Source: Salinisphaera sp040361255
GTDB lineage: Bacteria; Pseudomonadota; Gammaproteobacteria; Nevskiales; Salinisphaeraceae
Direction: 5' to 3'
Assembly: GCF_040361255.1 (NCBI RefSeq)
Contig: NZ_APNG01000011.1
Span: 92,431-156,430 of the forward strand
DNA length: 64,000 nucleotides
Under the pieces are notes generated by a model. That model saw nothing but the letters and a program-made list of their open reading frames with translations. It was not told the origin of the DNA and searched no databases. Every line of letters starts with the position of its first letter. Positions within the stretch are counted from its first letter, which is position 1. A program made the position numbers and the translations under genes. Shown one piece after another: positions 52,541-60,844 of the stretch.

Positions 52541-53197
52541 ATGAACAAGACCCTGCTCGCCCTGAGTGTATCCCTGGTACCGATGGTCGGCATTGCCGCG
52601 CCCAACGATACGCCCGGCGCGCCCGATTACAGCTATGTTCAGGGCGACTGGATCGTCGATGGCGACGCCCATGGCACCGGTCACGATTACGACGGCTATG
52701 GCATCGAAGGCTCGGTCGCGATCACGCCCAATGTTTACGTCAATGGCCGCTATGACTGGGTCGATGTGGACAGCAGTGCATTCGACGCCAATCGCACCAG
52801 CATCGGTGTCGGCGCCAACGATTTCTACGACTTCGGCCGCGGCGATGGCACGGGCGTGGGCTATTACGGCCAGGTCTCCTTCGAGCGCCTGAACCTCGAC
52901 GACCTGCCGGGCAGCAATGACGATGCCGACGCCAACGGCTATGGCGCCGATGTCGGTCTGCGCTGGATGGTCGATCCGCGTATCGAAATCAACCCGCATG
53001 TCGGCTGGGTCGATTACGGCGATCTGGGCTCGGGCCTGGGCGATGCCGACGGTGTGCGCTATGGCGTGCGTGCGCTGGGCTACGTCAACGACGCGCTCGC
53101 GCTCACGGCCGATTTCCGTGCCAGCGACATCGAGACGTCGCGTCGCGATATCGGCTTCGACAACGAGATCCGTGTCGGCGCACGCGTGAACTTCTAA
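52541..53197 (+). CDS. Outer-membrane beta-barrel protein, paralogue 2
   Basis: A 218-aa exported protein with a signal peptide ending in GIAAP (about residue 21) and the same strand pattern as its upstream neighbour: shared YVQGD, VYV-GRYD, DFYD, GTG-GYYGQVS-ERL and LRWMVDP segments, and the C-terminal phenylalanine (ARVNF). It is a tandem paralogue with about eight predicted strands. It may bind calcium or other cations given the many surface aspartates, but that is inference. ATG 52541 has a good AGGAG ribosome-binding site. Confidence 0.82.
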   Translation: MNKTLLALSVSLVPMVGIAAPNDTPGAPDYSYVQGDWIVDGDAHGTGHDYDGYGIEGSVAITPNVYVNGRYDWVDVDSSAFDANRTSIGVGANDFYDFGRGDGTGVGYYGQVSFERLNLDDLPGSNDDADANGYGADVGLRWMVDPRIEINPHVGWVDYGDLGSGLGDADGVRYGVRALGYVNDALALTADFRASDIETSRRDIGFDNEIRVGARVNF

Positions 53198-53264
53198 GAC
53201 AGCAGCCGGGCTTGCGGGCCGCCGCGTTTCGTACCGGCGGCCTGCAAATTCTGGCGCACAACGG

Positions 53265-53293
53265 TTGTGTCGCGCGGTTATTGATGGTTAAAT
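53265..53293 (+). promoter_or_regulatory. Probable rpmBG promoter
   Basis: TTGTGT (53265-53270) and TTAAAT (53288-53293) are separated by 17 nt and precede the rpmB start by about 45 nt, an arrangement fitting a housekeeping sigma-70 promoter for the ribosomal-protein operon. Matches are partial (3/6 and 4/6). Confidence 0.5.
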
Positions 53294-53336
53294 GCGCGGC
53301 TCGCTGACGCATGAGCGCGCGACCCAGGAGTTAGTC

Positions 53337-53570
53337 ATGTCCCAGATCTGTCAGGTCACCGGCAAAAAGCCGGTCACCGGTTACAACGTCTCGCACGCCC
53401 ACAACAAGACGAAACGTCGCTTTGTGCCCAACCTGCACTGGCATCGTTTCTGGGTGGAATCGGAAAAGCGCTATGTGCGCCTGCGCGTGTCTGCCAAGGG
53501 CATGCGTATTATCGACCGCCAGGGCATCGATACAGTGCTTGCCAAGATCCGCAAGCAGGAGAAAGCATAA
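53337..53570 (+). CDS. rpmB: 50S ribosomal protein L28
   Basis: A 77-aa basic ribosomal protein. MSQICQVTGKKPVTGYNVSHAHNKTKRRFVPNL is the typical L28 opening, and the C-terminal KGMRIIDRQGIDTVLAK completes the family pattern. ATG 53337 follows CAGGAG. Its stop overlaps the rpmG start by one base (TAATG), so the two are translated together as usual. Confidence 0.97.
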   Translation: MSQICQVTGKKPVTGYNVSHAHNKTKRRFVPNLHWHRFWVESEKRYVRLRVSAKGMRIIDRQGIDTVLAKIRKQEKA

Positions 53571-53725
53571 TGCGCGAAAAAGTACGCATGGTCTCGACGG
53601 CGGATACCGGGTTCTTCTACACCACGTACAAGAACAAGCGGAACACGCCCGACAAGCTCGAGATGAAGAAGTACGATCCCAAGGCGCGCAAGCACGTGAC
53701 CTTCAAGGAAGCCAAGATCAAGTGA
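53570..53725 (+). CDS. rpmG: 50S ribosomal protein L33
   Basis: A 51-aa ribosomal protein reading MREKVRMVSTADTGFFYTTY followed by KNKRNTPDKLEMKKYDPKAR and a lysine-rich end. It is the zinc-independent L33 form: no cysteines at all. The ATG shares its first base with the rpmB stop. A strong terminator follows 43 nt later. The gene is short but unmistakable. Confidence 0.97.
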   Translation: MREKVRMVSTADTGFFYTTYKNKRNTPDKLEMKKYDPKARKHVTFKEAKIK

Positions 53726-53768
53726 TCTTCGCTGTACCGGCGTGACGCGCCGGTGCCGATCGCGAAAG

Positions 53769-53792
53769 AACCGGCCGTGCGCCGGTTTTTTT
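53769..53792 (+). terminator. Intrinsic terminator of the rpmBG operon
   Basis: AACCGGC (53769-53775) pairs with GCCGGTT (53781-53787) and is followed by five more T. It ends rpmBG transcription before the convergent hydantoinase gene. Confidence 0.88.
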
Positions 53793-53815
53793 GTGCGTCC
53801 TGCCTTTTGGGACCG

Positions 53816-53833
53816 GTCGTCGCGAGATAGGCC
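53816..53833. repeat. Dispersed 18-bp motif, copy A
   Basis: The 18 bases GTCGTCGCGAGATAGGCC here recur exactly at 62440-62457 and with 3 changes at 62627-62644, about 8.6 kb away. This copy abuts the stop codon of the minus-strand hydantoinase gene. The downstream copies sit in hairpin context just after a stop codon, so this may be a post-gene repeat family. Confidence 0.6.
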
Positions 53834-55855
53834 CTAGTCCCGGCGCAGCAACAGATTGCCCTTGGTATCGACCTCGGCAGACCAGCCTGGCGCGATCCAT
53901 GTCGTGGTGACCTGCTCGCGCACGATCGCCGGGCCCTCGAAATGCTGGCCTGCGCGTAGCGACTCGCGCTCGTAGAGCGGCACCGCGTCGCCGCATTCAT
54001 GTACTGCCACGGTTCGCGCGGTCTCGGGCGCGCCTTCGCCAGCTTCGATATCCGGCAGCTCGACATCCGGCACCGGCCCGGCACGGTGCAGGCGCAGATT
54101 GACCAGTTCCACGCTCAAATCGAAGCGATGGCCGTAGCGCGCTTCGTGCGCTTCATGAAAAGCCCGCATCAGTTCGTCCGGCGCACGCCAGGCGAGATTG
54201 AGCGAGGCACTCTGGCCGGCATAGCGCAAATCCGCGCTCAGGCGTTCCTCGATATCGGCTTCGGCCACGCCTTCGGCGACCAGCTCATCGCGGGTGGCTT
54301 CGCGCAGCGGCGCCAGCCAGCTGTCGATTTCGTTGCCATCGATATCCGCCAACGGCTGCAGAATACTCAGCGAGCGCTCGCGCGAGCGTCGTGCCACCAG
54401 CATGCCCAGCGCCGAGAGCACGCCGGCGAATACCGGGATGAGCACCCGTTTCATGCCCATGCCGTCAGCCAGCGCACAGGCATGCAACGGCCCCGCCCCG
54501 CCGAAACACAGCAGGCTGTCGTCGGCCACGGGTTCACCGCGGGCGACCGAAATCACCCGCAGGGCACCGGTCATGGCTTCATCGGCAATACGCAGAATGC
54601 CGGCAGCGGCCGCTTCCACGCTCAGATCGAGCGGTTCGGCGATACGCGAAACCGCCCGCCGGGCGGCATCCACATCCAGGCCCATATGCCCGCCCAGCTG
54701 AGTCGAGGCCGGCAGGCGGCCGAGCACGACATGGGCATCGGTCACGGTGGGCTGTTCGCCGCCCTTGCCGTAGCAGGCGGGGCCGGGTTCGGCACCGGCC
54801 GACGCGGGGCCGACCTGTAGCAACCCGCCGGCATCCAGCCAGGCGATCGAACCGCCGCCCGCGCCGATGGTATGCATGTCGACCATGGGCACGGCCACCG
54901 GGTAACCGGCGATCCGGGTCTTGCTGGTCAAGGCCAGTTCGTCGGCGACCAGCGCCACATCGCTGCTGGTACCGCCCATATCAAGCGTAAGCACGCGCTC
55001 GAGACCGGCCGCGCGGGCCACGAAGCGTGCGCCCAGCAGTCCGCCGGCCGGTCCGGACAACAACAGATTCACGGCGTTGTCCGCAGCCTGGTCGACACCG
55101 ACCGTGCCGGCCGCGCCGTGCATGATCGCCACCCGTTCGAGCGCCTTTTCGAGCCGGCGCAGATAGCCGCCCACGGTCGGGCCAAGCGCGGCGTTGAGCC
55201 AGGTGGCGATACCGCGCTCGTATTCGCCGTATTCGGGCAGCACACGACTGCCGCGGGCAATGGCCAGATCGGGCAATGCGGCGCGCAAGGCGGTTTCGAT
55301 AGCGGCTTCGTCGTCGCCGTTGAGAAACGCAAACAACAGGTTGATGGCCACCGCCTCCACACCGGCCTCGCGCAGCTTGTCGACCAGCGCGTCGCACATG
55401 TCCTCGTCGAGGGCGACCAGCGATTGGCCTTTCGCGTCGCGGCGCGCATCGATTTCGAAACACAGGCCGGGCTCGACCGGGACCGGATTGGGCGCAGGCT
55501 CCAGCGCATACAACTCGCGCCGCGCCTGACGACCGATGGTGAGCACATCGGCAAAGCCGGTATTGGCGATATAGGCGGTGCGCGCGAGCTTGTTTTCCAG
55601 CACGGCGTTGGTGGCGACCGTCGAGCCATGCACGATACGCCAGTCCGCGGCGGCGTCGCCGGCAAAATGGCGCACGCCGTCGATAACCGCCGCTTCCGGG
55701 GCGTCGGGCGTAGAGGCGATCTTGTAGACCGCCAGCCGGCCGTGCTCGCGGGCGATCACGTCGGTGAAGGTGCCGCCGGTATCCACGCCCAGTTCACCGG
55801 CGGCGGGCGGGGTCGATTGCGGCTTTGTCGAACGATCGTCGTGGTTTACGGTCAT
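53834..55855 (-). CDS. hyuA: Hydantoinase/5-oxoprolinase subunit A (HyuA)
   Basis: A 673-aa ATP-dependent amidohydrolase subunit. GVDTGGTFTDVI (about 23-34) and VHGSTVATNAVLE form the N-terminal ATPase part, LTLDMGGTSSDVALV is the central phosphate-binding loop, and HTIGAGGGSIAWLD and GPACYGKGG follow. HyuA normally acts with HyuB on N-methylhydantoin, 5-oxoproline or acetone-type substrates. No HyuB gene lies on either side, so the partner is elsewhere or the protein acts alone. ATG 55855. It diverges from the Gld-type ABC genes. Confidence 0.88.
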   Translation of the reverse strand: MTVNHDDRSTKPQSTPPAAGELGVDTGGTFTDVIAREHGRLAVYKIASTPDAPEAAVIDGVRHFAGDAAADWRIVHGSTVATNAVLENKLARTAYIANTGFADVLTIGRQARRELYALEPAPNPVPVEPGLCFEIDARRDAKGQSLVALDEDMCDALVDKLREAGVEAVAINLLFAFLNGDDEAAIETALRAALPDLAIARGSRVLPEYGEYERGIATWLNAALGPTVGGYLRRLEKALERVAIMHGAAGTVGVDQAADNAVNLLLSGPAGGLLGARFVARAAGLERVLTLDMGGTSSDVALVADELALTSKTRIAGYPVAVPMVDMHTIGAGGGSIAWLDAGGLLQVGPASAGAEPGPACYGKGGEQPTVTDAHVVLGRLPASTQLGGHMGLDVDAARRAVSRIAEPLDLSVEAAAAGILRIADEAMTGALRVISVARGEPVADDSLLCFGGAGPLHACALADGMGMKRVLIPVFAGVLSALGMLVARRSRERSLSILQPLADIDGNEIDSWLAPLREATRDELVAEGVAEADIEERLSADLRYAGQSASLNLAWRAPDELMRAFHEAHEARYGHRFDLSVELVNLRLHRAGPVPDVELPDIEAGEGAPETARTVAVHECGDAVPLYERESLRAGQHFEGPAIVREQVTTTWIAPGWSAEVDTKGNLLLRRD

Positions 55856-55935
55856 GATCCTGTCAGCGGATGATTCGGCCTCGTGGTGCTGCCCAGTGGG
55901 CGGCAGTACCGGAGGACGTGGTACCGGGAACGATC

Positions 55936-56871
55936 ATGGAAAGCGATTTGAAGCTCCGAGCGCAAGGCCTGGTTCGCGATTATGCAGGCCGGCGGGCCGT
56001 CGACGGCGTGGATCTGTCGCTTGCGCGCGGCGAAGTGCTGGGCCTGCTCGGGCCCAACGGCGCTGGCAAATCGACCACCTTGCGCATGCTGGCCGGGACC
56101 CTCGCCCCGGGCGCGGGGCAGGTCGAGATCGCCGGCTTCGACATGGCGCGCGAACCACTCCAGGCCAAACGTCATCTGGGCTATCTGCCCGAACATCCGC
56201 CGGTCTACGGCGAACTTACCGTTGATGAATATCTGGGCTTTTGTGCGCGATTGCACGCGATCGCGCGTGCCGATCGCCGTGCCGCAATCGAACAGGCGAA
56301 AAGCGATTGCGGGCTCGAAGATGTCGGCAAGCGCCTGATCGGCAATCTGTCCAAGGGCTATCAGCAGCGCGTGGGTATCGCCCAGGCGATCGTGCATCGC
56401 CCGGATGTGCTGATCTTCGACGAACCCACCGCCGGGCTCGACCCCAACCAGCTGCGCGGTATCCGCGAACTGGTGGCGCGCCTGGCGGCCCGCCACAGCG
56501 TGATCGTGTCCAGCCATATTCTTTCGGAAATCGAGGCGGTGGCCGCGCGGGTGGTGATTCTGCATCACGGCCGGATCGTGCTCGACGAACGCCCGGGCAT
56601 ACAGGCCCATGCGCCGGCGGTGATCGACATCACGCTGCGCTCGGGCCCGGATACCGACACACTGTCTGCCCTGCCCGGCGTCCAGTCGGTCGCGATGATC
56701 GGCGACGGGCGTTGGCGTATCGTCGCCGAGGCCGGACGCGATATCCGCGGCGCGCTGGCCGAAACGGCCGTTCATCACGGCTGGCAGTTGCTGGAAATGC
56801 GCAGCCACGCGCCCGATCTGGAAAGCCGTTTTCGCGAGCTCACCCGGGACACGCCGGAGCATGCCGCATGA
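55936..56871 (+). CDS. ABC transporter ATPase (GldA-like)
   Basis: A 311-aa ATP-binding protein. Walker A is LGPNGAGKST (about 41-50), the signature LSKGYQQRVGIAQA, Walker B VLIFDEPTAGLDPNQ, and the switch histidine is in VSSHILSEIE. The C-terminal 80 residues are an extra domain seen in GldA/CcmA-type ATPases of ABC-2 systems. It powers the permease encoded immediately downstream (ATGA overlap). Start ATG 55936 is chosen from the family alignment; 22 further upstream codons are open. Confidence 0.88.
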   Translation: MESDLKLRAQGLVRDYAGRRAVDGVDLSLARGEVLGLLGPNGAGKSTTLRMLAGTLAPGAGQVEIAGFDMAREPLQAKRHLGYLPEHPPVYGELTVDEYLGFCARLHAIARADRRAAIEQAKSDCGLEDVGKRLIGNLSKGYQQRVGIAQAIVHRPDVLIFDEPTAGLDPNQLRGIRELVARLAARHSVIVSSHILSEIEAVAARVVILHHGRIVLDERPGIQAHAPAVIDITLRSGPDTDTLSALPGVQSVAMIGDGRWRIVAEAGRDIRGALAETAVHHGWQLLEMRSHAPDLESRFRELTRDTPEHAA

Positions 56872-57638
56872 ATGCCCTACGCGCGATCGCCGCCCACGAA
56901 CTCAAGCGCCTGTTCGTCTCGCCGCTGGCCTGGACGCTGCTCGCCGTCACCCAGCTGCTGCTGGGTATTCTGTTCGCCCTGTCGTTGACCGATATCAGCC
57001 TCAACCCGCAGACGGTGGGCGAATACGACGGTATTTCCGCGATCGTCGGCGGCGGTGTGTTCCGGTTTGCCACCGTGCTGCTGCTGCTGGTGGTACCACT
57101 GCTGACCATGCGCGCTTTTGCCGAGGAACGTAAAAGCGGCAATCTCGATCTCATGCTGGCCGCGCCCGCGCAACTGTGGGCGATCGTGGGCGGCAAGTTC
57201 GCGGCGCTGATGGGGTATCTGAGCCTGATGTTCGTACTCATCGCGGCCATGCCGTTGTCGCTGGCGCTGTTCACGCCGCTGGATTTCGGTCTGCTGTGTG
57301 CCGGGCTGGTCGGCCAGTGGCTGGTCATGGCGTCGTTCGCCGCGCTCGGGCTGTTCGTATCCTCGCTCACCCGCGAGCCGACGCTGGCCGCGGTCGCCAC
57401 GCTGGGCCTGCTCATGCTGTTGTGGCTGTGCTATGCGGTCTCCACCTTCGACTGGCAGCCGGTCGTGCTCGGCACCACGCTGGCGGTGGGCGACATCGCC
57501 CATGCGCTGTCGCTGATCGGCCACCACGATGCGCTGCTGCGCGGCGTGTTTTCGAGCGCCGATGTGCTGTATTTCGTGATCTTCACCCTGTGTTTTCTCG
57601 CCCTGACCGTGGTGCGCCTCGATATGGATCGTCACTGA
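56868..57638 (+). CDS. ABC-2 type permease (GldF-like)
   Basis: A 256-aa inner-membrane protein with six hydrophobic helices and the ABC-2/GldF features HELKRLFVSPLAW at the start and RAFAEERKSGNLDLMLAAP in the middle. It overlaps the ATPase gene by ATGA and shares one base with the next start (TGATG), so the genes are tightly coupled. The exported substrate is unknown. Confidence 0.87.
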   Translation: MNALRAIAAHELKRLFVSPLAWTLLAVTQLLLGILFALSLTDISLNPQTVGEYDGISAIVGGGVFRFATVLLLLVVPLLTMRAFAEERKSGNLDLMLAAPAQLWAIVGGKFAALMGYLSLMFVLIAAMPLSLALFTPLDFGLLCAGLVGQWLVMASFAALGLFVSSLTREPTLAAVATLGLLMLLWLCYAVSTFDWQPVVLGTTLAVGDIAHALSLIGHHDALLRGVFSSADVLYFVIFTLCFLALTVVRLDMDRH

Positions 57639-58981
57639 TGCGTGCCAGCCATGCCCTGACCTGCGTGCTGATCGTAATCGCCGCACTTCTGGCCGGCGCG
57701 CTCAGCCAGCGCTTTTCTGTGAGTGCCGACTGGACGGCCGGCAATCGCAATTCGCTGTCGAGCGCCAGCCAGCAGGTGCTCGACGCGCTCGACGCCGGGC
57801 CGATTTCGTTTGTGGCCTATATCTATCCCGGCCCGCGCCGTGCCGAAGTACGCGAACGCCTGGCCCGTTATACGCGCGCCAGTTCGCGCGTGACGCTGGA
57901 ATTCGTCGACCCCGCACGCGATCCGCAGCAGGTGCGCGCACTGGGCATCGGCGATCAGGGTGCGCTCCAGATCCGCTATCAGGGGCGCAGCCAGACGGTG
58001 ACCGATTTCAGCGAAAAGAGCGTGACCAACGCCCTGCAGAAGCTCTCGGTAGCCAAGAATCAATGGGTCGTCTTTCTATCCGGTCACGGCGAGCGCTCGC
58101 CGTCGGACACGTCCAATGGCGGCTATAGCGAACTCGCCGCCGCCCTCGATGCCCAGGGCCTGACTACGCGCAGCCTGAATATTGCCGAGGCCGCGGCCAT
58201 TCCCGACAACGCCGCGATCGTGGTCATCGCAAGCCCCCAGCGCGCGCTGCTGCCCGGCGAAGTGCGCATGCTGCGCGACTACGTCGCCCGCGGCGGCGCC
58301 CTGCTCTGGGCCGACGATCCCGGCCCGCGCTACGGCTTGGAACCGCTGGCGCGCGATCTGGGTTTGCGCTGGCTGCCCGGCACCCTGATCTACCCGGATT
58401 TTCGCGAACTGGGCACGGGCCATCCCGCGATCGCCCTGGTTGCCAACTATCCGAATACGCCGATCACCGACAACCTCACCCAGATCGGTCTATTCCCCTA
58501 CGCAGGCGCACTGGCGCGCGCGGATGACGCACCCGACAACGACTGGCAGGCCCAGACCTTTTTGCGTTCGAGTACGCGCAGCTGGCTGGAAACCGGTCCG
58601 CTGGATGGCCAGCAAAGCCTGACCTTCGAGCCCGATCAGGGCGATACCCGCGGCCCGCTGGATATCGGCATCGCGCTGACCCGGGCCGTGAACACCGATG
58701 CCGGCCAGTTCGCCCAGCGCGTGGCCGTGGTCGCCGATAGCGACTTCATGACCAATGGCCATCTCGACCGGCTCGGCAACCGCCCGCTCGCGCTCGCCCT
58801 GTTTCAGTGGCTGGGTTTTCGCGACGCCCAGATCGCGGTCGATGTCGCCAAGGCCCCGGATACGCGCCTGCAACTCAGCCCGGCACAGATTCGCGGCTTC
58901 TGGTGGGTGTATGTGCTGATTCTGCCCTTCGTGTTACTGGGCTTCGGCCTCTGGCGCTGGCAGCGCCGGCGACGGCGCTAA
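57638..58981 (+). CDS. GldG-family ABC-associated membrane protein
   Basis: A 447-aa protein with one N-terminal helix (about 5-24), a large periplasmic domain and one C-terminal helix (about 423-440) ending in a run of arginines. The periplasmic part has NRNSLSSASQQVLDAL, WVVFLSGHGERS and a DUF4350/GldG-like Rossmann-type core with LLWADDPG. In gliding Bacteroidetes GldG works with GldA and GldF. In Gammaproteobacteria the function of this set is not known. It overlaps the permease gene by one base. Confidence 0.82.
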   Translation: MRASHALTCVLIVIAALLAGALSQRFSVSADWTAGNRNSLSSASQQVLDALDAGPISFVAYIYPGPRRAEVRERLARYTRASSRVTLEFVDPARDPQQVRALGIGDQGALQIRYQGRSQTVTDFSEKSVTNALQKLSVAKNQWVVFLSGHGERSPSDTSNGGYSELAAALDAQGLTTRSLNIAEAAAIPDNAAIVVIASPQRALLPGEVRMLRDYVARGGALLWADDPGPRYGLEPLARDLGLRWLPGTLIYPDFRELGTGHPAIALVANYPNTPITDNLTQIGLFPYAGALARADDAPDNDWQAQTFLRSSTRSWLETGPLDGQQSLTFEPDQGDTRGPLDIGIALTRAVNTDAGQFAQRVAVVADSDFMTNGHLDRLGNRPLALALFQWLGFRDAQIAVDVAKAPDTRLQLSPAQIRGFWWVYVLILPFVLLGFGLWRWQRRRRR

Positions 58982-58988
58982 CATCGCG

Positions 58989-59939
58989 ATGAATCGCAAG
59001 CGACTGATTTTCAATAGCGCGCTCATTCTGGGCATCGCGGTACTCGGGCTCACCCTGTGGCTGCTGCGCAAACCCACACCCGCGCCGCCGGAAACGGTCA
59101 GTGCCCTGCCCGCCGCTGCGATCACCGCCATCGAAGTGCATCTGCCCGATGCCATCGTGCAACTCGAGCGCCGCGGTGCCGGCCACAGCTGGCAAATGCG
59201 TGAGCCCATCGCCGCCCCGGCCGATACCGCGCCGCTCGAAGCCATGCTGGCCCTGGCCGATGCAACGCCCACGCAGCGCTACGAGCGCGGCGCGATCGAC
59301 GACAAGACCACCGGGCTCGATGAGCCGGCGCTGGTGGTGCGCTTCAACGGCCAAGCCCCGATTGCCGTGGGCAATGAAGGACCGACGCCGGCCAGCCGTT
59401 ATGTCGCCACGCCGCATGCCCTGCTGCTGGTCGAGGCCGAGCGCCTGGCGCGGCTGCCCGCGAACTGGCGCAACTGGGTATCGCCCACGCTGCTGGCCGA
59501 CGATGCCGATCTGAGCGAACTCATATTGCCTCGGCTGACGCTGACCCGGAGCGATACCGGCGGCTGGCAGGTGGCCCCGGCCAAGGCAGATCTCGGGGCC
59601 GATTATGCCCAGGCCACGATCGATGCCTGGCGCCACAGCAGAGCACTATCGCTCGAGCCCGTCGATGCCTCACGCGCGCGCATTGCTCGTGTGACCCTGC
59701 GCTACGGCGACGACCGTATCCGCCACCTGGATGTGATCGAACGCGAGCCGGAACTCATCCTGCGCGATGCCGGACGCGGTATCGACTACCACTTTGCTGC
59801 GCATCTGGCCGCGCCGCTGCTGGATATGCAGCACCCGGACACACTCGGCGCGGGGCGCGCACGCAGCCTGCAACCCTCGGCGATCCCGCTGACCCCGGCA
59901 GACGACGGCGCCGCAGGCACTACATCGATGCCAGACTAG
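58989..59939 (+). CDS. DUF4340 domain membrane-anchored protein
   Basis: A 316-aa protein with one N-terminal membrane helix (about 8-27) and a periplasmic beta-rich domain: ITAIEVHLPDAIVQLERRG and WQMREPIAAPADTAPLEAML are typical of DUF4340, which repeatedly occurs next to GldG-like proteins. It is the last gene of the four-gene ABC cassette and starts 7 nt after the GldG-like stop. Its role is unknown. Confidence 0.8.
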   Translation: MNRKRLIFNSALILGIAVLGLTLWLLRKPTPAPPETVSALPAAAITAIEVHLPDAIVQLERRGAGHSWQMREPIAAPADTAPLEAMLALADATPTQRYERGAIDDKTTGLDEPALVVRFNGQAPIAVGNEGPTPASRYVATPHALLLVEAERLARLPANWRNWVSPTLLADDADLSELILPRLTLTRSDTGGWQVAPAKADLGADYAQATIDAWRHSRALSLEPVDASRARIARVTLRYGDDRIRHLDVIEREPELILRDAGRGIDYHFAAHLAAPLLDMQHPDTLGAGRARSLQPSAIPLTPADDGAAGTTSMPD

Positions 59940-60007
59940 ACCGCGCCCCTCGGCCGGCGATGTTGGCCAAATGCGGTCTGGCTCGAAGACCGTGGCAGAA
60001 TGGCGCG

Positions 60008-60823
60008 ATGCCCGAATTGCCCGAAGTCGAAACCACGCGTGCGGGGATCGAGCCGCATGTGCGCGGTCAGCGCGTGCGCACGGTCATCGTGCGCCAGCCG
60101 CAGCTGCGCTGGCCGGTATCCGAAGCGCTGGCCGAAGTCCTGCCCGGCCAGACCATTCGCACCGTGCATCGACGGGCGAAATATCTGCTGTTCGAGGCCG
60201 AGACCGGCCACATCTGCCTGCATCTGGGCATGTCCGGGCGTCTGCGTATCGTGCCCGCCGACACCCCGGTGGCTACCCACGACCATGTCGATATCGTGCT
60301 CGATAACGACTGGACCGTGCGCTTCAACGATGCCCGGCGCTTCGGCTCGCTGTTCTGGCTCGACGGCCCGCCCGAACGATTCGCGTTGCTGGCGAATCTC
60401 GGCCCGGAACCACTGGGCGAGGCCTTCGACGGCGACTGGCTGTATACGCGCTCGCGCGGACGGCGCGCGCCGGTCAAGACATTCATCATGGATAGCGCCA
60501 CGGTGGTCGGCGTGGGCAACATCTATGCCTGCGAAGCCCTGCACGCCGCACGTATTCATCCGCGCCGGCCGGCCGGACGTATCGGGCGCACGCGTTACCA
60601 TGCGCTGGCCAGCGCGATTCGACAGGTGCTTGCCGACGCAATCGTGGCCGGCGGTACGACATTGCGCGACTATATCGGTGTCGACGGCGATACCGGCTAT
60701 TTCCAGCTACGCCTGGCCGCGTATGGCAAGGCCGGCCAGCCCTGCCCGCGCGGATGCGGGCCGATTCGTCGCGAAGTAATCGGTCAACGCAGCACGTTTT
60801 TCTGCCCGGTCTGCCAGAAATGA
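60008..60823 (+). CDS. mutM: Formamidopyrimidine-DNA glycosylase
   Basis: A 271-aa DNA repair enzyme that excises 8-oxoguanine. The catalytic N-terminus MPELPEVETTRAGIEPHV (Pro2 and Glu3 after Met) is intact, with K in RRAKYLLFE, the H2TH motif and the C-terminal zinc finger CPRGCGP / FCPVC. Together with mutY (17.6 kb) it forms the oxidised-guanine defence. ATG 60008; 16 upstream open codons are excluded because the active-site proline must follow the start. Confidence 0.96.
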   Translation: MPELPEVETTRAGIEPHVRGQRVRTVIVRQPQLRWPVSEALAEVLPGQTIRTVHRRAKYLLFEAETGHICLHLGMSGRLRIVPADTPVATHDHVDIVLDNDWTVRFNDARRFGSLFWLDGPPERFALLANLGPEPLGEAFDGDWLYTRSRGRRAPVKTFIMDSATVVGVGNIYACEALHAARIHPRRPAGRIGRTRYHALASAIRQVLADAIVAGGTTLRDYIGVDGDTGYFQLRLAAYGKAGQPCPRGCGPIRREVIGQRSTFFCPVCQK

Positions 60824-60844
60824 ATCACCACCTAGATTGACCCC

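Noticed and set aside
54872..55873. Plus-strand open frame of about 333 codons opposite hydantoinase A
   Set aside because: Composition is atypical and no motif is present; the minus-strand frame encodes a complete HyuA.
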